Shown here: positions 9,437 to 18,090 of the stretch, piece by piece | How positions within the stretch are numbered: position 1 is the first letter of the stretch | How the letters are laid out: each line of letters opens with the position of its first letter | Origin: Sinorhizobium meliloti | GTDB lineage: Bacteria > Pseudomonadota > Alphaproteobacteria > Rhizobiales > Rhizobiaceae | DNA length: 64,000 bases | Assembly: GCF_035610345.1 (NCBI RefSeq) | Contig: NZ_CP141214.1 | Coordinates: 933,267-997,266, forward strand | Reading direction: 5' to 3' | Notes under the pieces: generated by a model | What the model was told of the DNA's origin: nothing | The model's database searches: none | What the model saw: only the letters and a program-made list of their open reading frames with translations | Translations under genes and position numbers: made by a program

Positions 9437-10575
9437 CCAGGGAGGCTGGCATGCTCTCGACATTACTGGACAATCGCCACGTTCGAAGTGCCGCTCTTCA
9501 AGTCCTGTTGCTCGTGGGATTTGCCAGCCTTCTCTACTGGCTGTGGTCGAATACCGCTGAGAACCTTGCTGCGCGTGGCATCCAAGTGGGTTTTGAATAC
9601 CTGCATCGGCAGGCAAACTTCCCGATCTCGGAGAGCGTCCTGCCCTACGACCCCTCCGACTCGTTCGGCTGGGCCTATCTCGTGGGCCTGACCAATACCG
9701 TGACAATCTCCTTGCTCGCGATCGTCGCTTCCACCGTCTTCGGACTCGTGATCGCCTTGGTACGTCTGGCCCGTAACCCACTGGCATCTGCGATGGCAAC
9801 AGCCTTCGTCGGTGGTGTGCGCAACATGCCGCTGATCGTTCAACTGCTGTTTTGGTATGCGCTCGCCACCACGCTGCTGCCGGCTCCTAGATTGGCGTTC
9901 AATCCGTTGCCCGGCGTCTACCTGTCGCTCCGCGGCCTATACATTCCATCCGTATCCCTCGGTCCGAACGGTGTAACCTTCCTTATGCTGGCCGCAGCGG
10001 TCGCGGTGAGCTTCTGGCTGTTCGCGAGGCGCGTCCCGCTTGTCGCAAGACGGGCGTCGGCCGGCATTGCGATCGTGGCAGCGACGATCTTCGCAACGAC
10101 CACCCTTGAACCTTCGGTCAGTTTGCCCGCTCTCAAAGGGCTCAACTTCGTCGGCGGCCTGCGGCTATCACCGGAGTTTGCCGCGTTGATGCTCGGTTTG
10201 ATCATCTACACATCAGTCTTCATCAGCGAAGTGATCCGCGGCGGGATCGAAGCCGTTTCCCGTGGCCAATGGGAGGCTGGCCGTGCGCTTGGCTTGTCCG
10301 AGCGGCAGACGTTGTTTCGCATCATCATCCCTCAGGCGCTGCGCGTCATCATTCCACCGATGACATCGCAATACCTGTCGACCGTGAAGAACACGACGTT
10401 GGCTCTGGCGGTCGGCTATCCGGAACTTGGCCTCGTGGTGGGCACCGTGATCAACCAGACAGGGCAGGCGATCGAAAGCATCGCCATCCTCTTGTCGGTC
10501 TTCCTGACGATCAGCATCGCGGTATCGCTGTTCATGAACTGGTACAACGCTCACGTGGCATTGGTGACCCGATGA
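9433..10575 (+). CDS. aapQ: General L-amino acid ABC transporter permease (AapQ-like)
   Basis: 380-residue inner-membrane permease of the polar amino-acid type. It has the large periplasmic insertion between early membrane helices that distinguishes AapQ/BztB. The C-terminal EAA loop reads VSRGQWEAGRALGLSERQTLF, followed by the conserved QALRVIIPPMTSQYL segment. It starts with ATG inside an ATGA overlap with aapJ and ends in another ATGA overlap with aapM, so all subunits are translationally coupled. It pairs with AapM to form the channel. Confidence 0.92.
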   Translation: MTREAGMLSTLLDNRHVRSAALQVLLLVGFASLLYWLWSNTAENLAARGIQVGFEYLHRQANFPISESVLPYDPSDSFGWAYLVGLTNTVTISLLAIVASTVFGLVIALVRLARNPLASAMATAFVGGVRNMPLIVQLLFWYALATTLLPAPRLAFNPLPGVYLSLRGLYIPSVSLGPNGVTFLMLAAAVAVSFWLFARRVPLVARRASAGIAIVAATIFATTTLEPSVSLPALKGLNFVGGLRLSPEFAALMLGLIIYTSVFISEVIRGGIEAVSRGQWEAGRALGLSERQTLFRIIIPQALRVIIPPMTSQYLSTVKNTTLALAVGYPELGLVVGTVINQTGQAIESIAILLSVFLTISIAVSLFMNWYNAHVALVTR

Positions 10576-11681
10576 CAAGCATTGCGACAATGAACTACGC
10601 CATGGCGACAACCGAGTTCGTCGCGCCACAGCAGGCACCGCAGGCCGTGCGTGCGCCGATCATGAAGGTCCTGTTCGGGGACATGCTGAGCGCTCTTCTG
10701 ACGCTCGGTGCGCTCGCGGTGATCCTTTCCTTGCTTCCGGCGGTCCGATGGGGCGTGACCGACGCCGTGTGGTTTACGGACGATCCGTCCGCCTGCAGGT
10801 CCGGTGGCGCTTGCTGGGCATTCATCCAGGCGAAACTCCGCTTCATCATGTTCGGCCTCTATCCACCCGAGGACCAGTGGCGTCCGACGGTCGTCATTGC
10901 ACTTGTGCTTGGGATGATCCTGATATCCCTGTCTCCCGCACTCTGGGGACGCAAACTCGTATTCGCCTGGATAGCGGCCATCTGCGCTATGCTGGCTTTG
11001 ATGTGGGGTGGCTTTGCCGGACTTTCGCATGTCTCGACCGCCAAATGGGGAGGCCTGCCGGTGACGCTCCTGCTGGCGCTGCTTTCGCTTGGACTTGGGT
11101 TTCCCTTTGCGATCTTCCTGGCACTGGGGCGACGATCCAAGCTGCCAATTCTGCGCGTGCTTTCGGTCGGTTTGATCGAAACGGTCAGAGGGTTGCCGCT
11201 GGTCGGGCTCCTGTTCGTCGCGTCGATCCTGCTGCCGCTGCTTCTTCCCCCGGGACTTGATATCGACAAGCTCGGCCGTACCCTTGCCGCGCTGACGGTG
11301 TTTTCGGCCGCCTATCTGGCGGAAGTGCTTCGAGGCGGGCTTCAGATAATCCCGCCCGGGCAGGTGGAGGCCGCCAAGGCGCTCGGGATACCGCAGTGGA
11401 AGGCGATCCAGCACATCGTCCTGCCGCAGGCTATCCAGAAGGTCATCCCGCCTTTGACCAATACCGCGATCGTCATGGTCAAGAATACCAGCCTTGTCAT
11501 GATTGTCGGCGTCTTCGACATGCTGAGCGCAGGGCGCTCGGCGGCGATGGATCCGGTTTGGCCGGGTCCCTATACGGAAGCCTACCTGTTCGTCGGCCTG
11601 GTTTACTTCAGCATCTGCGTCGGCATCTCTCATTATGCCCGTTGGCTGGAAATACGCGTGAAAGCAAAGGATTATCGCTGA
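10572..11681 (+). CDS. aapM: General L-amino acid ABC transporter permease (AapM-like)
   Basis: 369-residue permease, partner of AapQ. The EAA loop reads [19 protein letters not shown], followed by [18 protein letters not shown] start at ATG 10572, overlapping the aapQ stop by four bases. The open frame extends about 100 codons further upstream, but that part lies antisense-like within aapQ and is not membrane protein. The C terminus ends on the TGATG junction with aapP. Confidence 0.92.
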   Translation: MTSIATMNYAMATTEFVAPQQAPQAVRAPIMKVLFGDMLSALLTLGALAVILSLLPAVRWGVTDAVWFTDDPSACRSGGACWAFIQAKLRFIMFGLYPPEDQWRPTVVIALVLGMILISLSPALWGRKLVFAWIAAICAMLALMWGGFAGLSHVSTAKWGGLPVTLLLALLSLGLGFPFAIFLALGRRSKLPILRVLSVGLIETVRGLPLVGLLFVASILLPLLLPPGLDIDKLGRTLAALTVFSAAYLAEVLRGGLQIIPPGQVEAAKALGIPQWKAIQHIVLPQAIQKVIPPLTNTAIVMVKNTSLVMIVGVFDMLSAGRSAAMDPVWPGPYTEAYLFVGLVYFSICVGISHYARWLEIRVKAKDYR

Positions 11682-12442
11682 TGTCCATCGAAGAAGTGCT
11701 ACCCGTCGAACAGCCCGCGATCATCATTCGCAACATGGACAAATGGTACGGCAACTATCATGTCCTTCGGGACGTGACCCTCTCGGTGCAACCGCGCGAG
11801 CGGATCGTGATCTGCGGTCCTTCGGGTTCCGGGAAGTCGACGCTCATCCGGTGCGTCAATCATCTCGAAGAGCACCAGAAGGGCGAGATCACCGTCAACG
11901 GCGTGACGCTGAACGAAAGTCTGAAGAACATCGACATGATCCGGCGCGATGTCGGAATGGTGTTCCAGCACTTCAACCTGTTCCCACACCTGTCCGTGCT
12001 CGAGAACTGCACTCTGCCGCAGATACTCTCGCGAGGAACAGCGCGTAGGGTCGCGGAAGAACGCGGAATGCAGTTTCTGGAGCGCGTGCGCATTCCGGAG
12101 CAGGCCCACAAGTTTCCTGGGCAGCTCTCGGGCGGACAGCAGCAACGCGTCGCGATCGCCCGCGCGCTTTGCATGGGACCGAAGGTGATGCTGTTCGACG
12201 AACCCACATCAGCGCTTGATCCGGAAATGGTCAAGGAGGTGCTCGACACCATGGTGTCCCTTGCCGAAGAAGGCATGACCATGATCGTCGTTACACACGA
12301 GATGGGGTTCGCCCGTCGAGTGGCCGACCGAGTCGTATTCATGGATCAAGGCTCGATTGTCGAAAGCAACGTCCCGGATCTGTTCTTCGACGCTCCGGCC
12401 AACGAGCGGACGAGAGACTTCCTCCGGCAGATCGTTCACTAG
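11681..12442 (+). CDS. aapP: General L-amino acid ABC transporter ATPase (AapP-like)
   Basis: 253-residue ABC ATPase of the polar amino-acid uptake class. Walker [10 protein letters not shown] is at residues 46-54, signature [15 protein letters not shown] follows, then Walker [15 protein letters not shown] and the switch histidine in [15 protein letters not shown]. The start ATG overlaps the aapM stop (TGATG). A much longer in-frame reading upstream was rejected because it runs through aapM. It energises the AapQM pore. Confidence 0.94.
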   Translation: MSIEEVLPVEQPAIIIRNMDKWYGNYHVLRDVTLSVQPRERIVICGPSGSGKSTLIRCVNHLEEHQKGEITVNGVTLNESLKNIDMIRRDVGMVFQHFNLFPHLSVLENCTLPQILSRGTARRVAEERGMQFLERVRIPEQAHKFPGQLSGGQQQRVAIARALCMGPKVMLFDEPTSALDPEMVKEVLDTMVSLAEEGMTMIVVTHEMGFARRVADRVVFMDQGSIVESNVPDLFFDAPANERTRDFLRQIVH

Positions 12443-12762
12443 AAGCCTGCTTCAGGAAAGAGCCTGTCGCGGCCATAATGGCTAGAAGCTCTCGCACAGC
12501 AGAAACGCCTACCTGCGGACCTACGCGGGTGGGGATACCCTTCATCACGCATGGCGAAATTGCGATCTTCTCGAGATATCGGGGCCGACAACCGAATCGT
12601 GGCTCCCTCGGCCCGCCTTGATGTTGCCGGCGATCTTCAGCAATTGATTGCTTCGCCGAGACAAAACAGACGTTGCTTTTGAACGCGCGTGCCTAAAACG
12701 CTGACTGAAGCGGCTAGCGCGTTCTAACAGAAAGCCATCCTGTTACCTCGCTGGTCAAAACC
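12443..12762. other. Convergent intergenic region
   Basis: About 320 bases between the end of aapP and the end of the minus-strand MDR gene. I see no gene or convincing terminator with a T-tract. A short GAAGC/GCTTC repeat follows aapP, but its 2-base loop makes a real hairpin doubtful. Confidence 0.4.
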
Positions 12763-13785
12763 TCAAATGCGCAGGACAACCCGGCCAATGGTTTCGCCCG
12801 ATTCCAGTGCCCGATGGGCATCGCCAACGCCTTCGAACGAAACCACGCGGTCGATGTGAGCGCGCAGCGCGCCGCGGTCGACCATATTGGCGATGTCGTT
12901 GAGTACCTTGACTTGTCGCAGCCTGTTCCGATGATCGCGAGCGATCTGCGGCAGGCCGATGTTGACGAACGAGACGTCGAGGTTTTTCCATTCCGCCATG
13001 GCGTTGCCGCCCTTGGGCCAGTCAGAGACCACGGTGTTCACCAGACGGCCATAAGCAGCAGTGTGCTCGAAGCTCTTCGCGAAGTTATCATGCCCGACAA
13101 AGTCGAACACGACGTCGGCGCCGTCCTTTCCGCTCCAGGCCTGGAGCTCCTTGTTGACGTCCTGACTCCTGTAGCGGATGGCCAACTCGGCACCCATCCC
13201 GAGAGCGAATTCCGCCTTGACATCATTCGAGACCGTGGTCGCCGTCCGAGCACCGATCCCCGAGAGATACTGGATCGCGATATGGCCGAGACCACCCGCG
13301 CCCCCGTGCACCAGGACGTGGTCGGCGGACTGGACCTTGCCTTTGTCGAATACGGCTTCCCACGCCGTCAGTCCCACCACCGGAAGCGCGGACGCCTGCA
13401 CGAAGTCTAGGCTTGAAGGTTTCTTCGAAACATAAGCGCCGTGAACGACCTTGTACTCAGCGTAGCTCCCCGGGTTGCCGGGATAGCCGCCGTCGATGTA
13501 CCAGACCTCGTCCCCGATCTTGATCCCTTGCACGGCATCACCGATCGCTTCGACTACGCCGACGCCGTCAATTCCAAGGATGGTCGGCGAGCCAGTCTCC
13601 GCATTCGGATCATGCCGCTGGCCGCTCTTGCGGTTCTGCCAGTCGGCGGGGTTTACCCCTGCCGCGATAATCCTGACGAGCACGTCCGACGGCCTTTCGA
13701 CCTTCGGCTTCGCCACGTCCCGGATCTGCAGGACTTCGGGTCCTCCCGGTTCGTACATAACCAATGCCCGCATCGTCTCAGACAT
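12763..13785 (-). CDS. Zinc-independent alcohol dehydrogenase / quinone oxidoreductase (MDR family)
   Basis: 340-residue medium-chain reductase. The N-terminal GroES-like fold begins MRALVMYEPGGPEVLQIRDV. The NADP site is in HGGAGGLGHIAIQY, and the catalytic zinc ligands of classical alcohol dehydrogenases are absent, so it should be an NADPH-dependent quinone or enone reductase. I start at the ATG at 13785, giving an 8-base overlap with the stop of the upstream oxidoreductase gene; the longer frame adds residues inside that gene. It is the last gene of a three-gene operon (SnoaL-like, Gfo/Idh/MocA, MDR) divergent from the AraC regulator. The substrate is unknown. Confidence 0.85.
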   Translation of the reverse strand: MSETMRALVMYEPGGPEVLQIRDVAKPKVERPSDVLVRIIAAGVNPADWQNRKSGQRHDPNAETGSPTILGIDGVGVVEAIGDAVQGIKIGDEVWYIDGGYPGNPGSYAEYKVVHGAYVSKKPSSLDFVQASALPVVGLTAWEAVFDKGKVQSADHVLVHGGAGGLGHIAIQYLSGIGARTATTVSNDVKAEFALGMGAELAIRYRSQDVNKELQAWSGKDGADVVFDFVGHDNFAKSFEHTAAYGRLVNTVVSDWPKGGNAMAEWKNLDVSFVNIGLPQIARDHRNRLRQVKVLNDIANMVDRGALRAHIDRVVSFEGVGDAHRALESGETIGRVVLRI

Positions 13786-14863
13786 CGCGCGCCACTCCGC
13801 CGCTGAGCTCGACCGCATGGATCAGGCGGTGCAACTTGACGGCATCCGCGAATCTCGGGCTCTGACGTGTGCCTGAGGCGATGTCGGACGCAAAGAGTTC
13901 GTAGAGTTTCCTGACGTTCCCCGTGAGCACGTTTTCGTCGGCATCGAGGTCATCCGGTACGGAGAGCGGATGCAGAGTTTCGCCGTCCCGAGCACCCATG
14001 AGGCTGAATCCACCCCAGCCCACATAGCCGACGGGGCTTGTAAGCAACAGGTCGCCCTTGCTTCCGTTGATCTCCAGATGGAAATTCGTCGCACGCGACA
14101 GCCCGCCGCGGAAGTGACTGGTGATCAGTGCCCCGTTGGCGAGCTTGCCGGTGAAGGCGATCTGATCGGCGACCTTGAATGGTACGACCTCTCGGCTCTC
14201 AATTATCCTGATCGTCGGACGGCGGCTAACGAGTGTGCCCGAGACGGTCAGGAAATCCTCGTTCAGAACGAAATTCAGAGCGTCGATCGTGTGCGCGAAC
14301 GGCACGTGCAGCATGCTCGCACCGTGGGAGGGATCGAGCGTGTACCGGAAGGCTTCCTCGAGCTCTTCGCCCCACGTGATCCCCGAGCCGATGACCGTGG
14401 CGGAGAGAACCTCGCCGACATAGCCCTGGGATACGAGCTCCCGCATATGCCGAATGGTCGGGTTTGCCCGAGTCTGCAGCCCGATCATCGCCGGGACGCC
14501 CTTCTCCAAGGCTAGCGCGTTCATGGCTTCCGCATCGCGCAGGTTCATACCGAGCGGCCATTCAGAGAACACGGATTTCCCTGCTTTAAGGGCCGCGGTC
14601 ACCAGCTGAAGATGCTCCGGGACCCTGACGGTCACCACCACGAGATCGACCTCGGGATGATTGACGAGTGCCTCCGTCGAGGAAACGGCATGGTCGAACC
14701 CGAACTTCTCTGCCGATGCTTTTGCGATTTCGATCCGGGTGTGGCTCACAGCGGAAAGCCGGAACTGCTTGAGGCTACGGAGTGCAGGGACATGGGCGGT
14801 CGAGGCCCAACCCCGCTCAGGATGGACGCCGATGATGCCTACTCTGATCGGTGCATGGGTCAT
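13778..14863 (-). CDS. Gfo/Idh/MocA-family oxidoreductase
   Basis: 361 residues. The N-terminal Rossmann domain starts VGIIGVHPERGWASTAHVPAL. The variant GVH sits where the usual GxGxxG glycine pattern lies, which is common in galactose 1-dehydrogenase/Gal80-like members. The central segment FSEWPLGMN contains a W at the position of the usual catalytic EKP lysine motif, so the active site may differ or be regulatory. The C-terminal beta-sheet domain is present. An AAGGAGGG ribosome binding site precedes ATG 14863. It overlaps both neighbours in the operon. The natural substrate may be a sugar or cyclitol, but could be a small carbonyl compound. Confidence 0.85.
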   Translation of the reverse strand: MTHAPIRVGIIGVHPERGWASTAHVPALRSLKQFRLSAVSHTRIEIAKASAEKFGFDHAVSSTEALVNHPEVDLVVVTVRVPEHLQLVTAALKAGKSVFSEWPLGMNLRDAEAMNALALEKGVPAMIGLQTRANPTIRHMRELVSQGYVGEVLSATVIGSGITWGEELEEAFRYTLDPSHGASMLHVPFAHTIDALNFVLNEDFLTVSGTLVSRRPTIRIIESREVVPFKVADQIAFTGKLANGALITSHFRGGLSRATNFHLEINGSKGDLLLTSPVGYVGWGGFSLMGARDGETLHPLSVPDDLDADENVLTGNVRKLYELFASDIASGTRQSPRFADAVKLHRLIHAVELSGGVARDV

Positions 14864-15318
14864 TGTGCGCCCTCCTTGGGCATGATCTCGAGAATGGTTC
14901 GGCGAAGTTCGAGCTTGGCGATCCGCCATTGTCCGTCCCGAAATTCCCATGTTTCGTGGTAGTGGCCGTAGCCGTGCATGCTGGCGGGACGTTCGTCGTT
15001 TGCGGGTGGGAAGACCAGGTAGTCCTCCATCGACCAGATTGCGTTGACGCGATCTTCCGCGACGCGCTCCATCTCGGCGTTGTGGACCTGATGGATCGTG
15101 CGTGCGCCTTCGAGGTAGTTGGCGCTCCTCGTGACGAACTCGTCGACCGACGTGAAAGCGTGGATGACCGTGCCACCCGCGTCGATGAAACGGATGTCTG
15201 GTGCATCCGCGAAGAGCTCCCGGAACTCGTCCCAAAGCTTGGTGTCGACGTAGCGGCAATAGCGAGCCTTCCGCATCCCAATCTCGTCGAATGCCTGTGT
15301 GTCGTTCTGCATTTGCAT
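14860..15318 (-). CDS. SnoaL/NTF2-like fold protein
   Basis: 152-residue protein of the SnoaL-like (NTF2 fold) superfamily, which includes polyketide cyclases, scytalone dehydratase-like enzymes and dioxygenase beta subunits. The starting helix YCRYVDTKLWDEFRELF, the middle HQVHNAEM and the C-terminal HYHETWEFRDGQWRI match the fold's pattern. It is the first gene of the operon, divergent from the AraC regulator 95 bases away, and overlaps the next gene by ATGA. The dehydratase or isomerase role is an inference from fold and neighbours only. Confidence 0.8.
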   Translation of the reverse strand: MQMQNDTQAFDEIGMRKARYCRYVDTKLWDEFRELFADAPDIRFIDAGGTVIHAFTSVDEFVTRSANYLEGARTIHQVHNAEMERVAEDRVNAIWSMEDYLVFPPANDERPASMHGYGHYHETWEFRDGQWRIAKLELRRTILEIMPKEGAQ

Positions 15319-15413
15319 TCTCCTTTCGGAGGCCTACATAAGGCGCTCGTTCTGGACGTTTGAGATCGCTCAGTCCGAAACTCTTGTCGAATCGTCCAAC
15401 ACTCACGGGTAGC

Positions 15414-16349
15414 ATGGACACGCTCTCGAAAATCTTCACCGCGCCGCGCATCAGGGACGCGAAGTTCACCCGCCTGGAGGCCAGCGCACCGTGGGGGATC
15501 ATGTCTCCCGGCGAGCGCGTCGTTAAATTCGTTCACGTCCTCAGCGGGTCGGCCGTGCTCACCACGCCCGATAGGCCGGGGGCTGTCAAACTCGAGAGTG
15601 GAGACGTGTTCATCCTCCTCGACGAGGCGGCATACCGAATCTTCGACGACCAGCGCTCGCTGCTGATCGACTGCATCGAAGTCGAGCGCGGGCGCGTCGG
15701 AGACAGGATCAGCTTCGGAGGTGGGGGAGCCACGACAACCTTCATCAGCGGGGCCTTCGAGATCGAACGCATCGCGCGGGACACGGCGCTCGACGTGCTT
15801 CCACGTTTCCTGCATCTCAAGCCGAGCGCGGGCCGGACGGCGGCGTTCGCCTCGGTCCTGGACATGCTGGCTGTCGAAACCGCTGCTCCGGCCCTTGGTG
15901 CGGACGCCGCTATTTCACGGCTGTTCGAGCTTCTCTTCATCCACGCGCTGCGGGCATATGTCGAGGACGATGGAAGCCCCAAACGGGGTTGGCTGGCCGC
16001 GATGTCGGACCCGCGCCTCAAACCCGTCATCGAAGCGATCCACGCCGATGCGGCCAAGGGTTGGACACTCGACGGCATGGCCCGGACTGCGGGCATGTCC
16101 AGGTCCGCTTTCGCCCTGCGCTTCAAGAGCGTCCTTGAACAAACGCCGTTGGAATACCTCACCAGCTGGCGTGTGAGATGCGCGTCGGCGATGCTGCTAA
16201 AGTCATCCGCATCGATATCCGACATCGCACGGAAATCGGGATACTGTTCGGATGCGGCCTTCAACAAGGTCTTCAAGCGGGTCACGGGTCAAACTCCGGC
16301 TACGTTCAAGAAGCTGAATGGTGCTGCCGCTCGTCAGGAGACGATCTAG
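15414..16349 (+). CDS. AraC-family regulator with N-terminal cupin domain
   Basis: 311 residues from ATG 15414; an upstream TTG at 15360 is in frame but gives a non-family extension. Residues 1 to about 190 form the AraC cupin-6 effector domain (MDTLSKIFTAPRIRDAKF). The C-terminal ~100 residues hold two helix-turn-helix units (LDGMARTAGMSRSAFALRF and ISDIARKSGYCSDAAFNKVF). Its gene is divergent from the SnoaL-like/Gfo/MDR operon, so it is the most likely activator of that operon. Cupin-6 AraC regulators commonly control oxidoreductase genes next to them. Confidence 0.9.
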   Translation: MDTLSKIFTAPRIRDAKFTRLEASAPWGIMSPGERVVKFVHVLSGSAVLTTPDRPGAVKLESGDVFILLDEAAYRIFDDQRSLLIDCIEVERGRVGDRISFGGGGATTTFISGAFEIERIARDTALDVLPRFLHLKPSAGRTAAFASVLDMLAVETAAPALGADAAISRLFELLFIHALRAYVEDDGSPKRGWLAAMSDPRLKPVIEAIHADAAKGWTLDGMARTAGMSRSAFALRFKSVLEQTPLEYLTSWRVRCASAMLLKSSASISDIARKSGYCSDAAFNKVFKRVTGQTPATFKKLNGAAARQETI

Positions 16350-16552
16350 TTTCAGCGGCGTCGCCGCATGGAAAGCAAGCCCCGAGCTTTAGCGTCAAGG
16401 CGATCGAGGAATCCCGACAGGCCGTTGGACTCTTGAGGGCCCATTCAACGACCGCCTTGGGGTTGGCTCCCATGCAGTATGGCGTCGGCGAATTCCCTGA
16501 TGTCGGTGCGATTGATCTCCGGGCCCGACGAAACCATCTTACTGGGTCGTGT

Positions 16553-17476
16553 TCATCTGCTTTCTCCCAGAAATTCCAACGCCATATGCCAAAGCCTCTC
16601 CGCGTTAGACGGGTCGAGCGCGTAGCTCGGTACCCCCTCTAACCTCAATTCAGGGCGGCTCGGAACGACGGGAGCCTCGGAGCAGTTTTCAAAGTAGCGC
16701 CCGTTGGTCCCTTCGACCAAAGGGGACGCAGCCAGGAGGACAGAAGTCGCCGCACCCTCTTCGGGGGTCTTGCGCAGGTGTTCTGGAGTGCGCAGTCCCC
16801 CGGTGTGGCGCTGCAGGTTGGTGGCGATCGCGCCGGGATTGAGCGCATTCGAGACGATGCCGTCTTCTGCCCAGCGCTGCTTGATCCCAACAGACAACAG
16901 GGTGCAGGCAGTCTTCGACTGTGCATACGCCAGCAGCGGATCATAGGGGATGAAACGGAAGTGGGGGTCGTCCCAGAAGACGGGGCCGAAGAGGCTGCCG
17001 CTCGAACTCACAGACACGACGCGTGCACCCTGTGCCTTTGCCAGGAAGCGTCGAAGTCCTAACGTCAATGCGAAGTGACCCAGGTAGTTCGTCGCGAACT
17101 GCATCTCCCAGCCTTGGGACGAACGACGAAGGTCCGGCAACGCCATGATCCCCGCGTTATTGACGAGCGCGTCGATCGGGCCGTCCCATTCGTCGACGAA
17201 GCGGCTGACAGAGCGGAGATCGGCAAGGTCGAGCGACCGGACAGAAATGTCGGGGTTGGCCGTCCTGATCCTGAGGTCTTGTGCCACTTCCTCGGCGCCC
17301 TCCGGGCGGCGGACGGCGATGACGACGGACGCGCCGGCCTTGGCGAGCGCAGCCGTCGTCTCGATCCCGATACCGCTCGCGCCTCCCGTGACGATCATGG
17401 TCTTCCCATGAAGGTCGATGTCCCTCAAGACTTCCGATCCTGTCGAGTGGAATCCGAATTGTGGGACTTGGAGCAT
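16553..17476 (-). CDS. Short-chain dehydrogenase/reductase (retinol dehydrogenase-like)
   Basis: 307-residue SDR. The cofactor loop TGGASGIG is near residues 30-37, NNAGIMA is in the middle, and the catalytic tyrosine and lysine are in YAQSKTA with the serine in VSSSGSLF. The bulk of the family with this layout reduces aldehydes or ketones using NADP(H). ATG 17476 is preceded by GAGGGAGG; the longer upstream frame lacks family similarity. It lies 47 bases downstream of the DsrE-like gene on the same strand and is the final gene of the 24.6-16.5 kb minus-strand series. The closely related SDR at 24.8-25.7 kb is a second copy type. Confidence 0.88.
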   Translation of the reverse strand: MLQVPQFGFHSTGSEVLRDIDLHGKTMIVTGGASGIGIETTAALAKAGASVVIAVRRPEGAEEVAQDLRIRTANPDISVRSLDLADLRSVSRFVDEWDGPIDALVNNAGIMALPDLRRSSQGWEMQFATNYLGHFALTLGLRRFLAKAQGARVVSVSSSGSLFGPVFWDDPHFRFIPYDPLLAYAQSKTACTLLSVGIKQRWAEDGIVSNALNPGAIATNLQRHTGGLRTPEHLRKTPEEGAATSVLLAASPLVEGTNGRYFENCSEAPVVPSRPELRLEGVPSYALDPSNAERLWHMALEFLGESR

Positions 17477-17523
17477 GTCAGCCTCCCTCAGATCGAGCCG
17501 TCGCTGCAACGAAGCGCGTGAAG

Positions 17524-17961
17524 TCACTCGGTGATTTTGACGAAGCCCTGCTGCACGAGCTGGATCGTGCGCGCCATGGCGTCGAGGTTGATCTTGATGC
17601 GGGGCAGCAGATCGGCGTTGCCCCATCCATTGACCTTGGCGGTTGCTCCGCAGAGCTCGACTTTCACGCCGACATCTATGAGATCGGAGACGAGCTTCTT
17701 GTACGGGTTGCCCGTGGCGATGTTGCGCGACGCATTGTAGGCAGAATCGTTGAGGGTGACGTGGCCGGCGTTGGTGTGGAAGACCACGATGACGTCGGAC
17801 GCCGCCTTCCAGTTCGCGATGTCCGTCGTGATCAGTTGGAGATGGAACAGCGCCGCGGGAAGATCGCCTTCGAACTCGAGGCCTCCGATGCTATGGACGG
17901 ATTTCACTTCCTTGAGCTCGACCGGAATGTCGATGAAGAGCGCGCTTTTCGCTTCGGACAT
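17524..17961 (-). CDS. DsrE-family protein
   Basis: 145 residues with a DsrE/DsrF-like fold: beta strand ITTDIANWKAASDVIVVFHTNAG, then NPYKKLVSDLIDVGVKVELCGATAKVNG in two parts, and a C-terminal LPRIKINLDAMARTI helix. The cysteine in VELCGAT occupies the position of the sulfur-carrying residue in the family. DsrE proteins relay sulfur or act as small redox partners. A 28-base hairpin lies between it and the upstream metallo-beta-lactamase-fold gene; the pairing of MBL-fold and DsrE genes resembles sulfur oxidation loci, but no persulfide dioxygenase is evident here. Confidence 0.78.
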   Translation of the reverse strand: MSEAKSALFIDIPVELKEVKSVHSIGGLEFEGDLPAALFHLQLITTDIANWKAASDVIVVFHTNAGHVTLNDSAYNASRNIATGNPYKKLVSDLIDVGVKVELCGATAKVNGWGNADLLPRIKINLDAMARTIQLVQQGFVKITE

Positions 17962-18003
17962 GGCTGTCTCCTGAGGGTTCAGACTGCTGCGACGGTTTGA
18001 TGC

Positions 18004-18031
18004 CGGGACGCCCCGAGATGGGGGCGTCCCG
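18004..18031 (-). terminator. Strong intercistronic hairpin
   Basis: A perfect 11-bp stem (CGGGACGCCCC paired with GGGGCGTCCCG) with a 6-base loop, between the MBL-fold gene and the DsrE-like gene. No T-tract follows in the direction of transcription, so it is better read as an mRNA-stabilising or attenuating hairpin than a full terminator. Confidence 0.55.
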
Positions 18032-18090
18032 TTGGCGCGCGGGAGGATGGGGAGGGACGCGCCAGGAAAACGGTTATTGCTGGTCAGGCT

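Noticed and set aside
10269..10571. N-terminal extension of the AapM-like permease frame
   Set aside because: It lies wholly inside aapQ in another frame and is not membrane-like; the ATGA overlap start at 10572 is convincing.
11396..11680. N-terminal extension of the AapP-like ATPase frame
   Set aside because: Runs through aapM out of frame; the ATPase begins at 11681 with the normal MSIEEVLP start.
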